Source: Desulforhopalus singaporensis (lineage in GTDB: Bacteria > Desulfobacterota > Desulfobulbia > Desulfobulbales > Desulfocapsaceae). From it: a stretch of 64,000 nucleotides of DNA. This document shows, in pieces, positions 46,019 to 53,715 of this stretch. The notes beneath the pieces are model-generated. The model was given only the letters and a program-made list of their open reading frames with translations. It made no database searches and was not told the DNA's origin. The DNA lies in the NCBI RefSeq assembly GCF_900104445.1, contig NZ_FNJI01000018.1, positions 37,688 through 101,687 of the forward strand. Direction: 5' to 3'. Numbering within the stretch: position 1 is the stretch's first letter; the number at the start of each line of letters is the position of its first letter. The position numbers were made by a program, and so were the translations under genes.

Positions 46019-46897
46019 ATGAATTTTCAAAATATCATCTTCGCACTCAACTCATATTGGGCGGATCAGGGCTGTATCATTCAACAACCCTATGACATGG
46101 AAGTCGGCGCCGGCACCTTCCACTCGGCCACAACCCTCAGGGCCCTGGGTCCCGAGCCATGGAACTGTGCCTACCCGCAGCCGTCGCGACGCCCCACCGA
46201 CGGTCGTTATGGAGACAACCCCAACCGGCTTCAACACTATTATCAGTATCAGGTGGTGATGAAACCGTCACCTCCCGACATTCAGGAGCTGTTTCTCAAC
46301 AGTCTGAAACAGTTTGGGTTGAACCTGCTCGATCACGACATCCGTTTCGTCGAAGACGACTGGGAATCACCGACCCTTGGCGCCTCCGGCCTGGGCTGGG
46401 AGATCTGGCTCGACGGCATGGAAATCACCCAGTTTACCTATTTCCAGCAGGCCGGATCAATTGAACTCCATCCGACAACCGTCGAGATTACCTACGGACT
46501 CGAAAGGATCGCGATGTACCTCCAGGGAGTGGAAAGCGTCTACGACATCATGTGGAATGACAAGATCAGTTACGGCGAAATTTTTCACCAGGCCGAAATT
46601 GAATACTCCACCTTCAATTTCGAGGAAGCCAATGTTGAAAAACTGCTGATGTTTTTCGATACGTTTGAACAGGAAGCACTCAAACTGGTTGATAAAAATC
46701 TGGTACTGCCGGCTTACGACTACTGCCTCAAATGTTCCCATACCTTTAATCTTCTCGACGCCAGAAAAGCGATCTCCGTCAACGAACGGACCCGGTATAT
46801 AGGAAGAATAAGAAACCTGGTACGCAAAGTCGCCGAGGCCTACGTAGCCCAGCGGGCACGGATGGGCCATCCGCTGTTAAAAAAGAAGCAGGCCTGA
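46019..46897 (+). CDS. glyQ: glycyl-tRNA synthetase alpha subunit
   Basis: 292 residues with the full GlyQ pattern: [33 protein letters not shown] at the start in class II style, [19 protein letters not shown], and [22 protein letters not shown] near the end. GlyQ works only with the beta subunit GlyS as an alpha2beta2 enzyme. In most genomes glyS follows directly; here it does not, and a hairpin and a 366-base gene-free stretch follow. glyS must be elsewhere in the genome. Confidence 0.97.
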   Translation: MNFQNIIFALNSYWADQGCIIQQPYDMEVGAGTFHSATTLRALGPEPWNCAYPQPSRRPTDGRYGDNPNRLQHYYQYQVVMKPSPPDIQELFLNSLKQFGLNLLDHDIRFVEDDWESPTLGASGLGWEIWLDGMEITQFTYFQQAGSIELHPTTVEITYGLERIAMYLQGVESVYDIMWNDKISYGEIFHQAEIEYSTFNFEEANVEKLLMFFDTFEQEALKLVDKNLVLPAYDYCLKCSHTFNLLDARKAISVNERTRYIGRIRNLVRKVAEAYVAQRARMGHPLLKKKQA

Positions 46898-47263
46898 AAA
46901 TGACAGGTAGGTTTCCTCTAACGGAAACCTTCCTGCATCTGCTGTTTTCGACCACCCCTCCAACAAAATATACAACCTCTTCGCAGGAAACCTTATCAGG
47001 TGGCTTGTTCTGGGCCAAGATGCAGTAGTTCTGATTCGACAATCACCAACTTGCAAAAGGATTTCTGTCAGGTCAGATTCAGTTCAGGAATTTTTCCATT
47101 CGGCAACAGCCGTTTTTTTGACTTTATCGCACTTATCAAGTGGCTTGACAACGCAAAGGTCATATCCCAGGTGGATTCAGCCTGCAACATTAAGGTCGGG
47201 GCGATACCGTTCTATCTTTCCGGCCAGTAAGCCATAAGCCGGACGGCTTTCATCCAAGATGGA
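46898..47263. other. gene-free region after glyQ
   Basis: 366 bases. Apart from the hairpin at 46904-46935 there is no clear structure. A plus-strand frame at 47000-47230 (76 codons) and an overlapping minus-strand frame both lack recognisable domains, and I found no remnant of glyS. Confidence 0.5.
46904..46935 (+). terminator. hairpin after glyQ, possible terminator
   Basis: CAGGTAGGTTTCC pairs with GGAAACCTTCCTG over 13 bases with one mismatch and a 6-base loop, just past the glyQ stop. No T-run follows directly, so termination is uncertain. Confidence 0.45.
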
Positions 47264-47839
47264 CTACAGCGTCGGAGGAGTGCAAGTGGAAATCATTTCA
47301 ACTTCTTCTTCACCGACATTACGAAATCGGTGGGGAATACGGCTGTCAAAATAGTAGGCATCACCAGGTTCGAGAACGTGTGTCTCGCCTCCTACAGTCA
47401 ATTCCAGTCTTCCTTTAATGACCACCCCACCCTCTTGGGAGTCGTGGCGCAGCATCTCTGCCCCGCTGTCTGCTCCCGGAGATATTCGTTCGTGAAGAAT
47501 CTGCATCGATTTATCTTGGAGATTCTTTCCAACCTGCCTAAAAGAGAACCCCGAACTTCCGATTTCGACAAGCTCATCCGCTCTAAAAACTATTTGCCGG
47601 CTACCGTCGATATCATTTGAGAAAAACTCCGCAAAGGAGATGGGTATAGCGTCAAGAATCTTTTTAAATGTCGCCAGAGAAGGGCTGTTACGGTTCTGCT
47701 CAATCATCGAGATCATGCCGTTTGTTACTCCGGCTTTTTTCGCAAGTGCCCTCTGCGACAACCCATACAACTCTCTTACAGAACGGAGACGCTCCCCCGC
47801 ATCAAACTCCATATGCCGCTTGTTATCCATATTTATCAT
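47264..47839 (-). CDS. XRE-family regulator with cupin domain
   Basis: 191 residues: a helix-turn-helix of the Xre type (about 12-66, with LSQRALAKKAGVTNGMISMIEQNRNSP) and a C-terminal cupin_2 domain (about 110-185, with ILHERISPGADSG, EGGVVIKGRLEL and YYFDSRIPHRF). PuuR- and SutR-like regulators share this design and usually control amine or amino-acid catabolism, sensing a small molecule in the cupin. It is divergent from mmsA and the aminotransferase gene and probably controls them. Confidence 0.92.
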   Translation of the reverse strand: MINMDNKRHMEFDAGERLRSVRELYGLSQRALAKKAGVTNGMISMIEQNRNSPSLATFKKILDAIPISFAEFFSNDIDGSRQIVFRADELVEIGSSGFSFRQVGKNLQDKSMQILHERISPGADSGAEMLRHDSQEGGVVIKGRLELTVGGETHVLEPGDAYYFDSRIPHRFRNVGEEEVEMISTCTPPTL

Positions 47840-48195
47840 GTTTCAATTCCCTAATCTCAGCTAAAATCCGGAAAATAGACTTTATCCCATACTGATCAAT
47901 ATTTCAACACATCACACACTACAACATGGCTTTTTGGTAAAGTTTGCAATGATTATTTCGATTTAAACTCGCACTGTATTGTTTAATATATTTTACCACA
48001 ACTTCATTGTTTCGCACAAACACGACCTATTTACAACACTCAACCCCTTAGTGATATTTTTATTGATTAATTTATTAAACACCACTATTATACAGCTCGA
48101 GAGTAAACAGGCAAGAGGGAGTCACGACTTCCATGTACTAAAATAGTAAACACCAGGCACCCATGTGCCAGAGCGACACCTCAAGGAGGAGACAG
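47840..48195. promoter_or_regulatory. divergent control region between the regulator and mmsA
   Basis: 356 gene-free, AT-rich bases. TAAACA occurs three times on the plus strand (48076, 48104, 48147), twice extended to TAAACACCA (48076-48084 and 48147-48155). Next to the last copy lies the palindrome GGCAC-CCAT-GTGCC (48156-48169), just ahead of the mmsA ribosome site. These are candidate binding sites of the XRE-cupin regulator. Confidence 0.35.
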
Positions 48196-49695
48196 ATGAC
48201 AAAGATAGTTGAGCATTTCATTAATGGTGAAATCGTGGCTGACGACAATAGTCGCTACCAGGATGTTTTCAATCCTGCGACAGGTGAAGTAAGCAAGCAA
48301 GTTGCCATTGCGAGCAAGGCAACAGTAGAACAAGCGATTGGTGCTGCCGAGGCGGCTTTTCCAGCCTGGAGAAATACCTCCCCTGCCAAAAGAACCCAGG
48401 TGATGTTTCGGCTAAAGACACTGCTAGAAGAACACAGCGAGACAATCTGCAACATGATTAGCGACGAGCACGGCAAGGTCCACCATGACGCCATGGGAGA
48501 GCTGACCCGTGCCATTGAAAATGTTGAATTTGCCTGTGGAGCTCCCCAGTTTCTCAAAGGAGAGCACAGCAAAAACGTCGGGACAAACATCGACTCATGG
48601 AGCGAATTCCAGGCCTTAGGGGTCGTTGCAGGCATAACCCCCTTCAACTTTCCGGCAATGGTCCCATTCTGGATGTGGCCGCTGGCAGTGGTCTGCGGCA
48701 ACACCTTTGTGCTCAAGCCATCTGAGAAGACCCCTTCGGCGTCGCTCTTTATGGCGCAACTGGCCCTTGAGGCCGGTCTCCCGCCTGGCGTCTTAAATGT
48801 TGTCAACGGTGACAAGGAAGCTGTCGATACCCTGCTTCAGGACCCGAGGGTTCAAGCAGTCAGTTTTGTCGGCTCGACCCCGATTGCTGAATATATCTAT
48901 ACGACCGGAACTGCTCACGGAAAGCGTGTTCAAGCCCTCGGTGGGGCGAAGAATCACGCGATCCTCATGCCTGATGCCGCTTTGGACAATGCGGTTCCAG
49001 CTATTATGGGTGCAGCATATGGTTCCTGCGGAGAGCGATGCATGGCCTTGCCTCTGGTTGTCGCTGTGGGAGATGAGGTTGCTGATGCCCTGATTGAAGA
49101 GCTGAAAATCGAGTTGGCGAAAATGAAAATCGGCCCCGGCCGCGACAACAGCAATGATATGGGCCCGCTGATCACCAAGGCTCATTACGACAAAGTCAAA
49201 GGTTATGTTGACCTGGGTGTGGAAGAAGGGGCTACCCTTGTGGTCGATGGCCGCGACACAGTCGTCGAAGGGTATGAAAACGGGTACTTTTTAGGCGGCT
49301 GCCTGTTTGACCATGTCACCCCCGAGATGAAAATATACAAGGATGAAATCTTCGGACCGGTGCTCGGTATCGTTCGGGTGAAAACCCAACAGGAAGCAAT
49401 GGAGCTAATCAATAACCATGAGTATGGCAACGGCACCTGTATCTTTACCCGCGACGGAGAATCTGCCCGCTACTTTACCGACAATATCAAGGTTGGAATG
49501 GTCGGGGTAAATGTTCCGCTGCCGGTACCGGTCTCCTACCACAGTTTTGGCGGCTGGAAGCGGTCTCTTTTCGGCGATCTGTCCATGTATGGCCCGGACG
49601 GCGTCCGCTTCTGGACCAGGCGTAAAACCATAACCCAGAGGTGGCCTTCAGCCAGCTTGCGCGAAGGGACATCGTTTTCTTTTCCAAATAGTTGA
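48196..49695 (+). CDS. mmsA: CoA-acylating (methyl)malonate-semialdehyde dehydrogenase
   Basis: 499 residues from the ATG at 48196, preceded by AAGGAGGAG; the frame opens 11 codons earlier. The catalytic Cys lies in GERCMAL near 285, where MMSDH enzymes have GQRCMAL. NFPAMVPFWMWPLAVVCGNTFVLKPSE and GGAKNHAILMPDA are typical of the MmsA/IolA branch of aldehyde dehydrogenases, which make acetyl- or propionyl-CoA from malonate or methylmalonate semialdehyde. With the aminotransferase gene 57 bases downstream it would degrade the semialdehyde from beta-alanine or 3-aminoisobutyrate. An alternative is a related aldehyde such as sulfoacetaldehyde. Confidence 0.9.
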   Translation: MTKIVEHFINGEIVADDNSRYQDVFNPATGEVSKQVAIASKATVEQAIGAAEAAFPAWRNTSPAKRTQVMFRLKTLLEEHSETICNMISDEHGKVHHDAMGELTRAIENVEFACGAPQFLKGEHSKNVGTNIDSWSEFQALGVVAGITPFNFPAMVPFWMWPLAVVCGNTFVLKPSEKTPSASLFMAQLALEAGLPPGVLNVVNGDKEAVDTLLQDPRVQAVSFVGSTPIAEYIYTTGTAHGKRVQALGGAKNHAILMPDAALDNAVPAIMGAAYGSCGERCMALPLVVAVGDEVADALIEELKIELAKMKIGPGRDNSNDMGPLITKAHYDKVKGYVDLGVEEGATLVVDGRDTVVEGYENGYFLGGCLFDHVTPEMKIYKDEIFGPVLGIVRVKTQQEAMELINNHEYGNGTCIFTRDGESARYFTDNIKVGMVGVNVPLPVPVSYHSFGGWKRSLFGDLSMYGPDGVRFWTRRKTITQRWPSASLREGTSFSFPNS

Positions 49696-49752
49696 TAGCG
49701 TACACAACCCTGTATGACTGGAATAACAATTGTACATTACGAGGAAAAGAAA

Positions 49753-51123
49753 ATGACTATTAACGCAAAAAGCATCATAGAAAAAGACAAGGCCCACGTG
49801 TGGCATCACCTGATCCAGCATAAACCGTTTAAAGAAAACGATCCCATTGTCATGGTCGAAGGCAAGGGATTGCGGATACAGGATATCAACGGAAAAGAAT
49901 ATACCGATGCGCTCTCAGGCGGGGTCTGGAGCGTCAATGTCGGGTATGGCGAAAAACGGATCGTAGAGGCCATCAACGAACAAAACAAGAAGATGTGCTA
50001 TTGGGCCGGTACTGGTGGTACAATCCCGGCCATTGAACTCGCGGAATCAATCGTGAGCAAGATGGAAAGGATGAGCCGGGTCTATCTTTGCACATCCGGA
50101 TCCGAGGCAAATGAAAAAGCTTTCAAGATGGTTCGCCAACGTTCGGCCCTTAAGTTTGATGGGAAAAAGTACAAGATCTTATACCGCGACAGGGATTATC
50201 ACGGCACCACCATCTCCACACTGAGCGCAGGCGGCCAGGAAGAACGGAGGATGCAGTATGGCCCGTATACTCCGGGATTTGTACAATTTGAACACTGCTG
50301 CTGCTACAGATGCCCTTTCGGCAAAGAATACGGATCCTGCAAAATCGAATGTGCAAAGGCCCTTGAGCAGTGCATATTAATGGAAGGTCCCGACAGTGTC
50401 GGCGGCGTCATAATCGAACCGATGACAGCGGGTGGCGGCATCATAATCCCAGTAAAAGAGTATCTGCCGATGGTTCGTGAAATTTGCGACAAATATGATA
50501 TCTGGCTGATCATTGACGAGGTGGTCTGCGGACTTGGCAGAACAGGGAAATGGTTCGGCTATCAGCACACTGACATTGTGCCGGATATCGTTACGACCGC
50601 TAAAGGACTTGCCAGCTCATACGCTCCACTTGCGGCGACGATAACCACCGAAGAAGTTTTTGAAGAATTCCTCTCTGATCCACAGGAAATTGAACGATAT
50701 TTTCGAGATATCAGCACCTATGGAGGATGTGCCGGCGCTGCAGCGGCAGGTGTTGCAAATCTTCGGGTAATTGAAGACGACAATCTCATCGAAAACAGTC
50801 GGTTAATGGGCGAGTACCTACTGGAGCAATTAAAGAGCAAACTAAACTCCCATAAAAATGTCGGAGAGATCCGTGGACTCGGTCTTTTTGCAGGAGTCGA
50901 ACTCGTTGAAGATAAAGAAACCAAAGTACCGGTTCATGAGAACAAACTGGCTGCCATCGCCGGGAATTGCATGAAAAACGGCGTGATTATCGGCAGGACA
51001 AACAGGAGCCTGCCTAACCTGAACAATACCATCACGCTCTGCCCTGCCCTGATTGCGACCAAAGAGGATATTGACAAGATAGTCCAGGCTATCGTTAATG
51101 GTGTATCCACGATCCTGGGTTAA
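49753..51123 (+). CDS. class III aminotransferase, taurine/beta-alanine-pyruvate type
   Basis: 456 residues from the ATG at 49753, which has AGGAAAAG upstream; the frame opens at 49714. The PLP lysine lies in TTAKGLASSYAPL (about 290) and the cofactor Asp in LIIDEVVCGLGRTGKWFGY. The N-terminal VWHHLIQHK, the SGGVWSVNVGYG segment and a cysteine-rich stretch (CCCYRCPFGKEYGSCKIEC) recall taurine-pyruvate aminotransferase Tpa of Bilophila and its relatives, which move the amino group of taurine or beta-alanine to pyruvate. Substrate choice is uncertain. It is probably co-transcribed with mmsA. Confidence 0.87.
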   Translation: MTINAKSIIEKDKAHVWHHLIQHKPFKENDPIVMVEGKGLRIQDINGKEYTDALSGGVWSVNVGYGEKRIVEAINEQNKKMCYWAGTGGTIPAIELAESIVSKMERMSRVYLCTSGSEANEKAFKMVRQRSALKFDGKKYKILYRDRDYHGTTISTLSAGGQEERRMQYGPYTPGFVQFEHCCCYRCPFGKEYGSCKIECAKALEQCILMEGPDSVGGVIIEPMTAGGGIIIPVKEYLPMVREICDKYDIWLIIDEVVCGLGRTGKWFGYQHTDIVPDIVTTAKGLASSYAPLAATITTEEVFEEFLSDPQEIERYFRDISTYGGCAGAAAAGVANLRVIEDDNLIENSRLMGEYLLEQLKSKLNSHKNVGEIRGLGLFAGVELVEDKETKVPVHENKLAAIAGNCMKNGVIIGRTNRSLPNLNNTITLCPALIATKEDIDKIVQAIVNGVSTILG

Positions 51124-51146
51124 TCGAAGTTTCCGTTAAGCAAAAT

Positions 51147-51193
51147 GATTTCGACTCGCAGAACCGTGACATTTTTTCTCGCGAGTCGGAATC
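51147..51193. repeat. inverted repeat after the aminotransferase gene
   Basis: GATTTCGACTCGC and GCGAGTCGGAATC pair over 13 bases (one G-T) around a 21-base loop containing six T residues. Located 24 bases after the stop, it may end the transcript, though no T-run follows the stem. Confidence 0.45.
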
Positions 51194-51703
51194 AAAAACA
51201 GGTACATTCACAATTCCATATCATCCTTAACATCCTCCCTGTCCTGCCAGAGCAGAGATAAGAACCAGCACTGACTCCACTTTACTGGAGCAAGACCAGA
51301 TCGCCACTTATCATTTCGTTTGAACTTTACTTTATACTTAAAACAGGGCAATTCAGAACCAGCCGGGTTAACAAATCTCTTAAAGCGTGACTTAACAACA
51401 TCCACACCCGACAGGGTATATTGCTCTGACATTACGTATATCTGGACAGCTGAAGTTTGACTGTATTTTGCTGTTATTATAGATTTTTTTCTCGTAAGAT
51501 TGTCGGCTGGTCACTCAACAAAAGAATGACAAGGCAGCTTGTTATCAATGCATTGCAGACAGCGATTTGGCATCGTCTTCCATCTTCTGGCCAGATCTTT
51601 CACTCTGACCGAGGCAGTCAGTATTGCAGCATAGATTTTCAAAGATTGCTCAGAAAAAACAAGATGAAGAGCAGCATGAGCCGCAGAGGTGATTGTTGGG
51701 ACA

Positions 51704-51918
51704 CTCAGTTTATAATGTCTATGAGGGTCAAGCTAGTCTGACCCGTGCTGGGATTGACGATTGTGCCTTTGCATTGACCTGTTGACTGGCCTCTGGCGTT
51801 CCCCGAGCATCGTCGGGCCGATTGCTTGTGACCTAATAGGAGCTTTGTCTTGCATCGTGAGTGTCTTGTCCTGTAATTCGGGCTGGTTTCCCTAGAAAAA
51901 AATACAGGGAGGTGGCCG
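51704..51918 (+). ncRNA. candidate bridge RNA in the IS110 left end
   Basis: Four guide-like segments match the element's own junctions. TGCTGGGA (51746-51753) resembles the left target flank TGTTGGGA (51694-51701), one mismatch. CTGTTG (51779-51784) is the complement of CAACAG at the right junction (52989-52994). ATAGGAGC (51836-51843) equals the right end of the element (52979-52986). TGAGTG (51858-51863) is the complement of CACTCA at the left junction (51702-51707). A stem GCTAGTC/GACTGGC (51732-51738, 51784-51790) encloses the first pair, and a hairpin CCCGA/TCGGG (51802-51817) separates the two loops. This is the target-loop plus donor-loop plan of IS110 bridge RNAs. Confidence 0.75.
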
Positions 51919-52977
51919 ATGAGCAGGCGGAGAACAATTGAAGTGATCCTTGGTGTAGATACCCATCTGGGTGAGCATATTGGGGTTGTTATTGACAGCG
52001 TAGAAAAATATTTGAGCCATTTATCTGTAACAACTGATAGTTACGGATATCATAAATTGGTGCACTGGGCCCATTCTTTTGGTGACTTACGAAGAGCGGG
52101 GGGTAAAAGCACTGGAACTTATGGGGCAGGTTTGGCCAGATTTCTTACAGAGCAAGGTGTTTTGGTTTTAGAAATAAATCGCCCTGATCGTTCAATGCGT
52201 CGCTTTCGAGGTAAATCAGACCCAACGGATGCTGAGAGTGCAGCCCGTACTGTTTTATCAGGTATTGATTGTTCTATCCCAAAGTTACAGTCAGGCCCTG
52301 CTGAAGCAATGCTGATCATTTCTGTTGCTCGACGTAGCACGGTTAAATCAAGAACACAGACAATTAACCAACTTCGAGGCTTGTTGATTTCAGCGCCTGA
52401 TGAAATTCGATCCAGGCTATGGAAATCAAATGCCGCTGAATGCGCTAAAAGCTGTTTGCGTCTTCGTTCATTCGGTAAAACACCGTGGGGAAAAACTTTG
52501 GCGTCAACACTTCGCTTTCTTGCTAAGCGCTGGTTATACTAGACAGAAGAATCAAAATTACTTGACCAGGATCTGGAACGCTTGACTGCAAAATCAGCTG
52601 AACGGGTGCGCAAGCAGTTTGGTGTTGGACCACAAACAGCTGCACTATTGCTATCAGTTGCTGGTGATAACCCAGAACGTTTGCGAAGTGAAGCTGCACT
52701 TGCATCTTTGTGTGGTGTTAATCCGTTGGAGGCATCTTTAGGGAAGACAGTTCTTCACCGTTTGAATCGGGGAGGTAACCGAGCTGCCAACAATGCTCTA
52801 TGGACGATCGCCATGGTCCGCATGAGGAGTGACCCGCGCACTCTGGTTTATGTAGCTCGTCGAACTGCTGAAGGTAAATCAGTGAAAGAGATACATCGTT
52901 GTTTGAAACGTTATATTATCAGAGAATTGTATCTACTTATTTTGGCAGATTTGCGGAAATCCGCCCTTTACTGTTGA
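51919..52977 (+). pseudogene. IS110-family transposase, interrupted by an in-frame amber codon
   Basis: The frame opens at 51919 with a ribosome site (GGGAGGTGG) and would encode 352 residues, but TAG stands at 52540-52542 after 207 codons; the same frame continues to TGA at 52975-52977. The N-terminal DEDD (RuvC-like) domain has GVDTH (Asp 14) and GKSDPTDAES. At the position of the second acidic residue, where relatives read VEGTGSYGAG, this copy has GKSTGTYGAG with Lys 63. The C-terminal domain keeps LCGVNP and HRLNRGGNRAANNAL, but the usual ASSG reads ASLG. The amber codon and these changes suggest an inactive copy; amber read-through cannot be excluded. Confidence 0.8.
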
Positions 52978-53221
52978 CATAGGAGCGTCAACAGTGTCGC
53001 GGAGAGTTTTTTTGGAAGCCTGAAGACTGAACGGATATTTGGCTCTTCCTATCCCACCCGGGAAGAAGTCAGGCGAGACATCATTGATTACACAGAAATG
53101 TTTCACAACAGCACAAGGGCCACTACTATTTGGGATATCTCAACCCAAATGAATTTGATTAAAGAGATGGAGCTGAAAAAAGCAGCTTAAGGAAAGTGTC
53201 CGATTTTATTTGACCACCTCA

Positions 53222-53420
53222 TTAAGGATTGGATATGCTCCTAAAGTCTTACGATAAGATCGCCCTTCATGCCAGTCTTCCGCCAAGAAGGTTATTTTAC
53301 CTGTAGGATATGCCTTAACACCAAACCCTTTCAGGTTATTTTATTATCCCGAAGAAAGTATGGCGCTGAAGCTGGCTTTAGGCTATTAATAGTCTGCACA
53401 TTGATGGTTGCCGATGACAT
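53222..53420 (-). pseudogene. tyrosine integrase, N-terminal remnant with frameshift
   Basis: On the minus strand an ATG at 53420 opens MSSATINVQTINSLKPA, continuing to FLRDNKIT; after a frameshift near 53329-53334 the next frame gives GFGVKAYPTGKITFLAEDW and SYRKTLGAYPI. This is the arm-type DNA-binding domain found at the start of phage and island integrases (DUF4102 type). The sequence stops where the right end of the IS3 remnant begins. It starts 108 bases from the 3' end of tRNA-Sec and has the same orientation, the usual place for an integrase of an element inserted in that tRNA gene. Confidence 0.75.
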
Positions 53421-53528
53421 TGTCTCTTTCCTCTTCCAATAGATGAATAAGTAGAGGATTGAGACAAAAAGAATGATAATCGGGAATTATCGAAAGAGGA
53501 ACACAGACAGGGAACTTACTGAAAAAAC

Positions 53529-53626
53529 TGGCGGAAGTGCATGGGAATCGAACCCACCTGACGGGCTATTAACCCGCCACACCGGATTTGAAGTCCGGGA
53601 GAGCCACCAGTGCCCTATCCACTTCC
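53529..53626 (-). tRNA. selC: tRNA-Sec (selenocysteine, anticodon TCA)
   Basis: 98 bases including encoded CCA. The 5' GGAAGTG pairs with CACTTCC. The anticodon stem-loop GGACTTCAAATCC places TCA at 53589-53591. A long variable arm (GCGGG...CCCGT) and the T loop GTTCGATTC follow. Length, TCA anticodon and the G discriminator define a bacterial selenocysteine tRNA, so the organism should read some UGA codons as selenocysteine; no selA or selB gene is in the window. Confidence 0.97.
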
Positions 53627-53664
53627 TCAGTTCTGTTAAAAGTGCAATATATACTATATTTGTA

Positions 53665-53694
53665 TTGACCTTGAAAACAACTTTTTATTATATT
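53665..53694 (+). promoter_or_regulatory. candidate sigma-70 promoter
   Basis: TTGACC and TATATT stand 18 bases apart, a five-of-six match to each hexamer. Transcription would start near 53701, just ahead of the acidic-protein gene. Confidence 0.5.
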
Positions 53695-53715
53695 ATGGAG
53701 ATTTTCATTTAATTT

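Larger units (their letters stand above)
51702..52990 (+). mobile_element. IS110-family insertion sequence
   Basis: About 1.29 kb inserted in the IS3 OrfB codons for GDCWD-NS. Comparing the flanks with the expected uninterrupted sequence, both junctions share the dinucleotide CA (51702-51703 and 52989-52990), the kind of short core that IS110 elements leave instead of a longer target duplication. No terminal inverted repeats are seen. A 215-base non-coding left end precedes the transposase gene and only about 12 bases follow it, the layout of the IS110 group rather than IS1111. Confidence 0.85.
51335..53190 (+). pseudogene. IS3-family transposase (OrfB) remnant, interrupted by an IS110-family element
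   Basis: The reading frame is recognisable from LTNLLKRD and [16 protein letters not shown], through SRKIVGWS and [12 protein letters not shown], to GDCWD at 51689-51703, and resumes after the inserted element with NSVAESFFGSLKTERIF and FHNSTRATTIW, ending at TAA 53188-53190. These are the DDE integrase core (two Asp and the Glu) of IS3-type OrfB. It is dead: TGA replaces a sense codon at 51458-51460, one T is missing in the T-run near 51484-51490, the 5' part and OrfA are not seen, and another element splits it. The right end of the element runs to about 53220. Confidence 0.85.

Noticed and set aside
47000..47230. 76-codon plus-strand frame after glyQ
   Set aside because: No similarity to GlyS or any domain I know; an equally open frame exists on the opposite strand.
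47918..47950. Possible sigma-54 promoter upstream of mmsA (GG and GC near GGTAAAGTTTGC)
   Set aside because: The GG-to-GC spacing is 8 bases instead of 10, which sigma-54 does not tolerate.
51208..51432. 74-codon minus-strand open frame
   Set aside because: It lies antisense to recognisable IS3 OrfB sequence (NLLKRD, PDRVYCSDITYIW) on the plus strand and has no domain of its own.
51458..51460. In-frame TGA in the IS3 OrfB as a selenocysteine codon, given the nearby tRNA-Sec
   Set aside because: The position is a Trp or Gly in related transposases, a frameshift follows within 30 bases and the gene is interrupted anyway; simple decay explains it.
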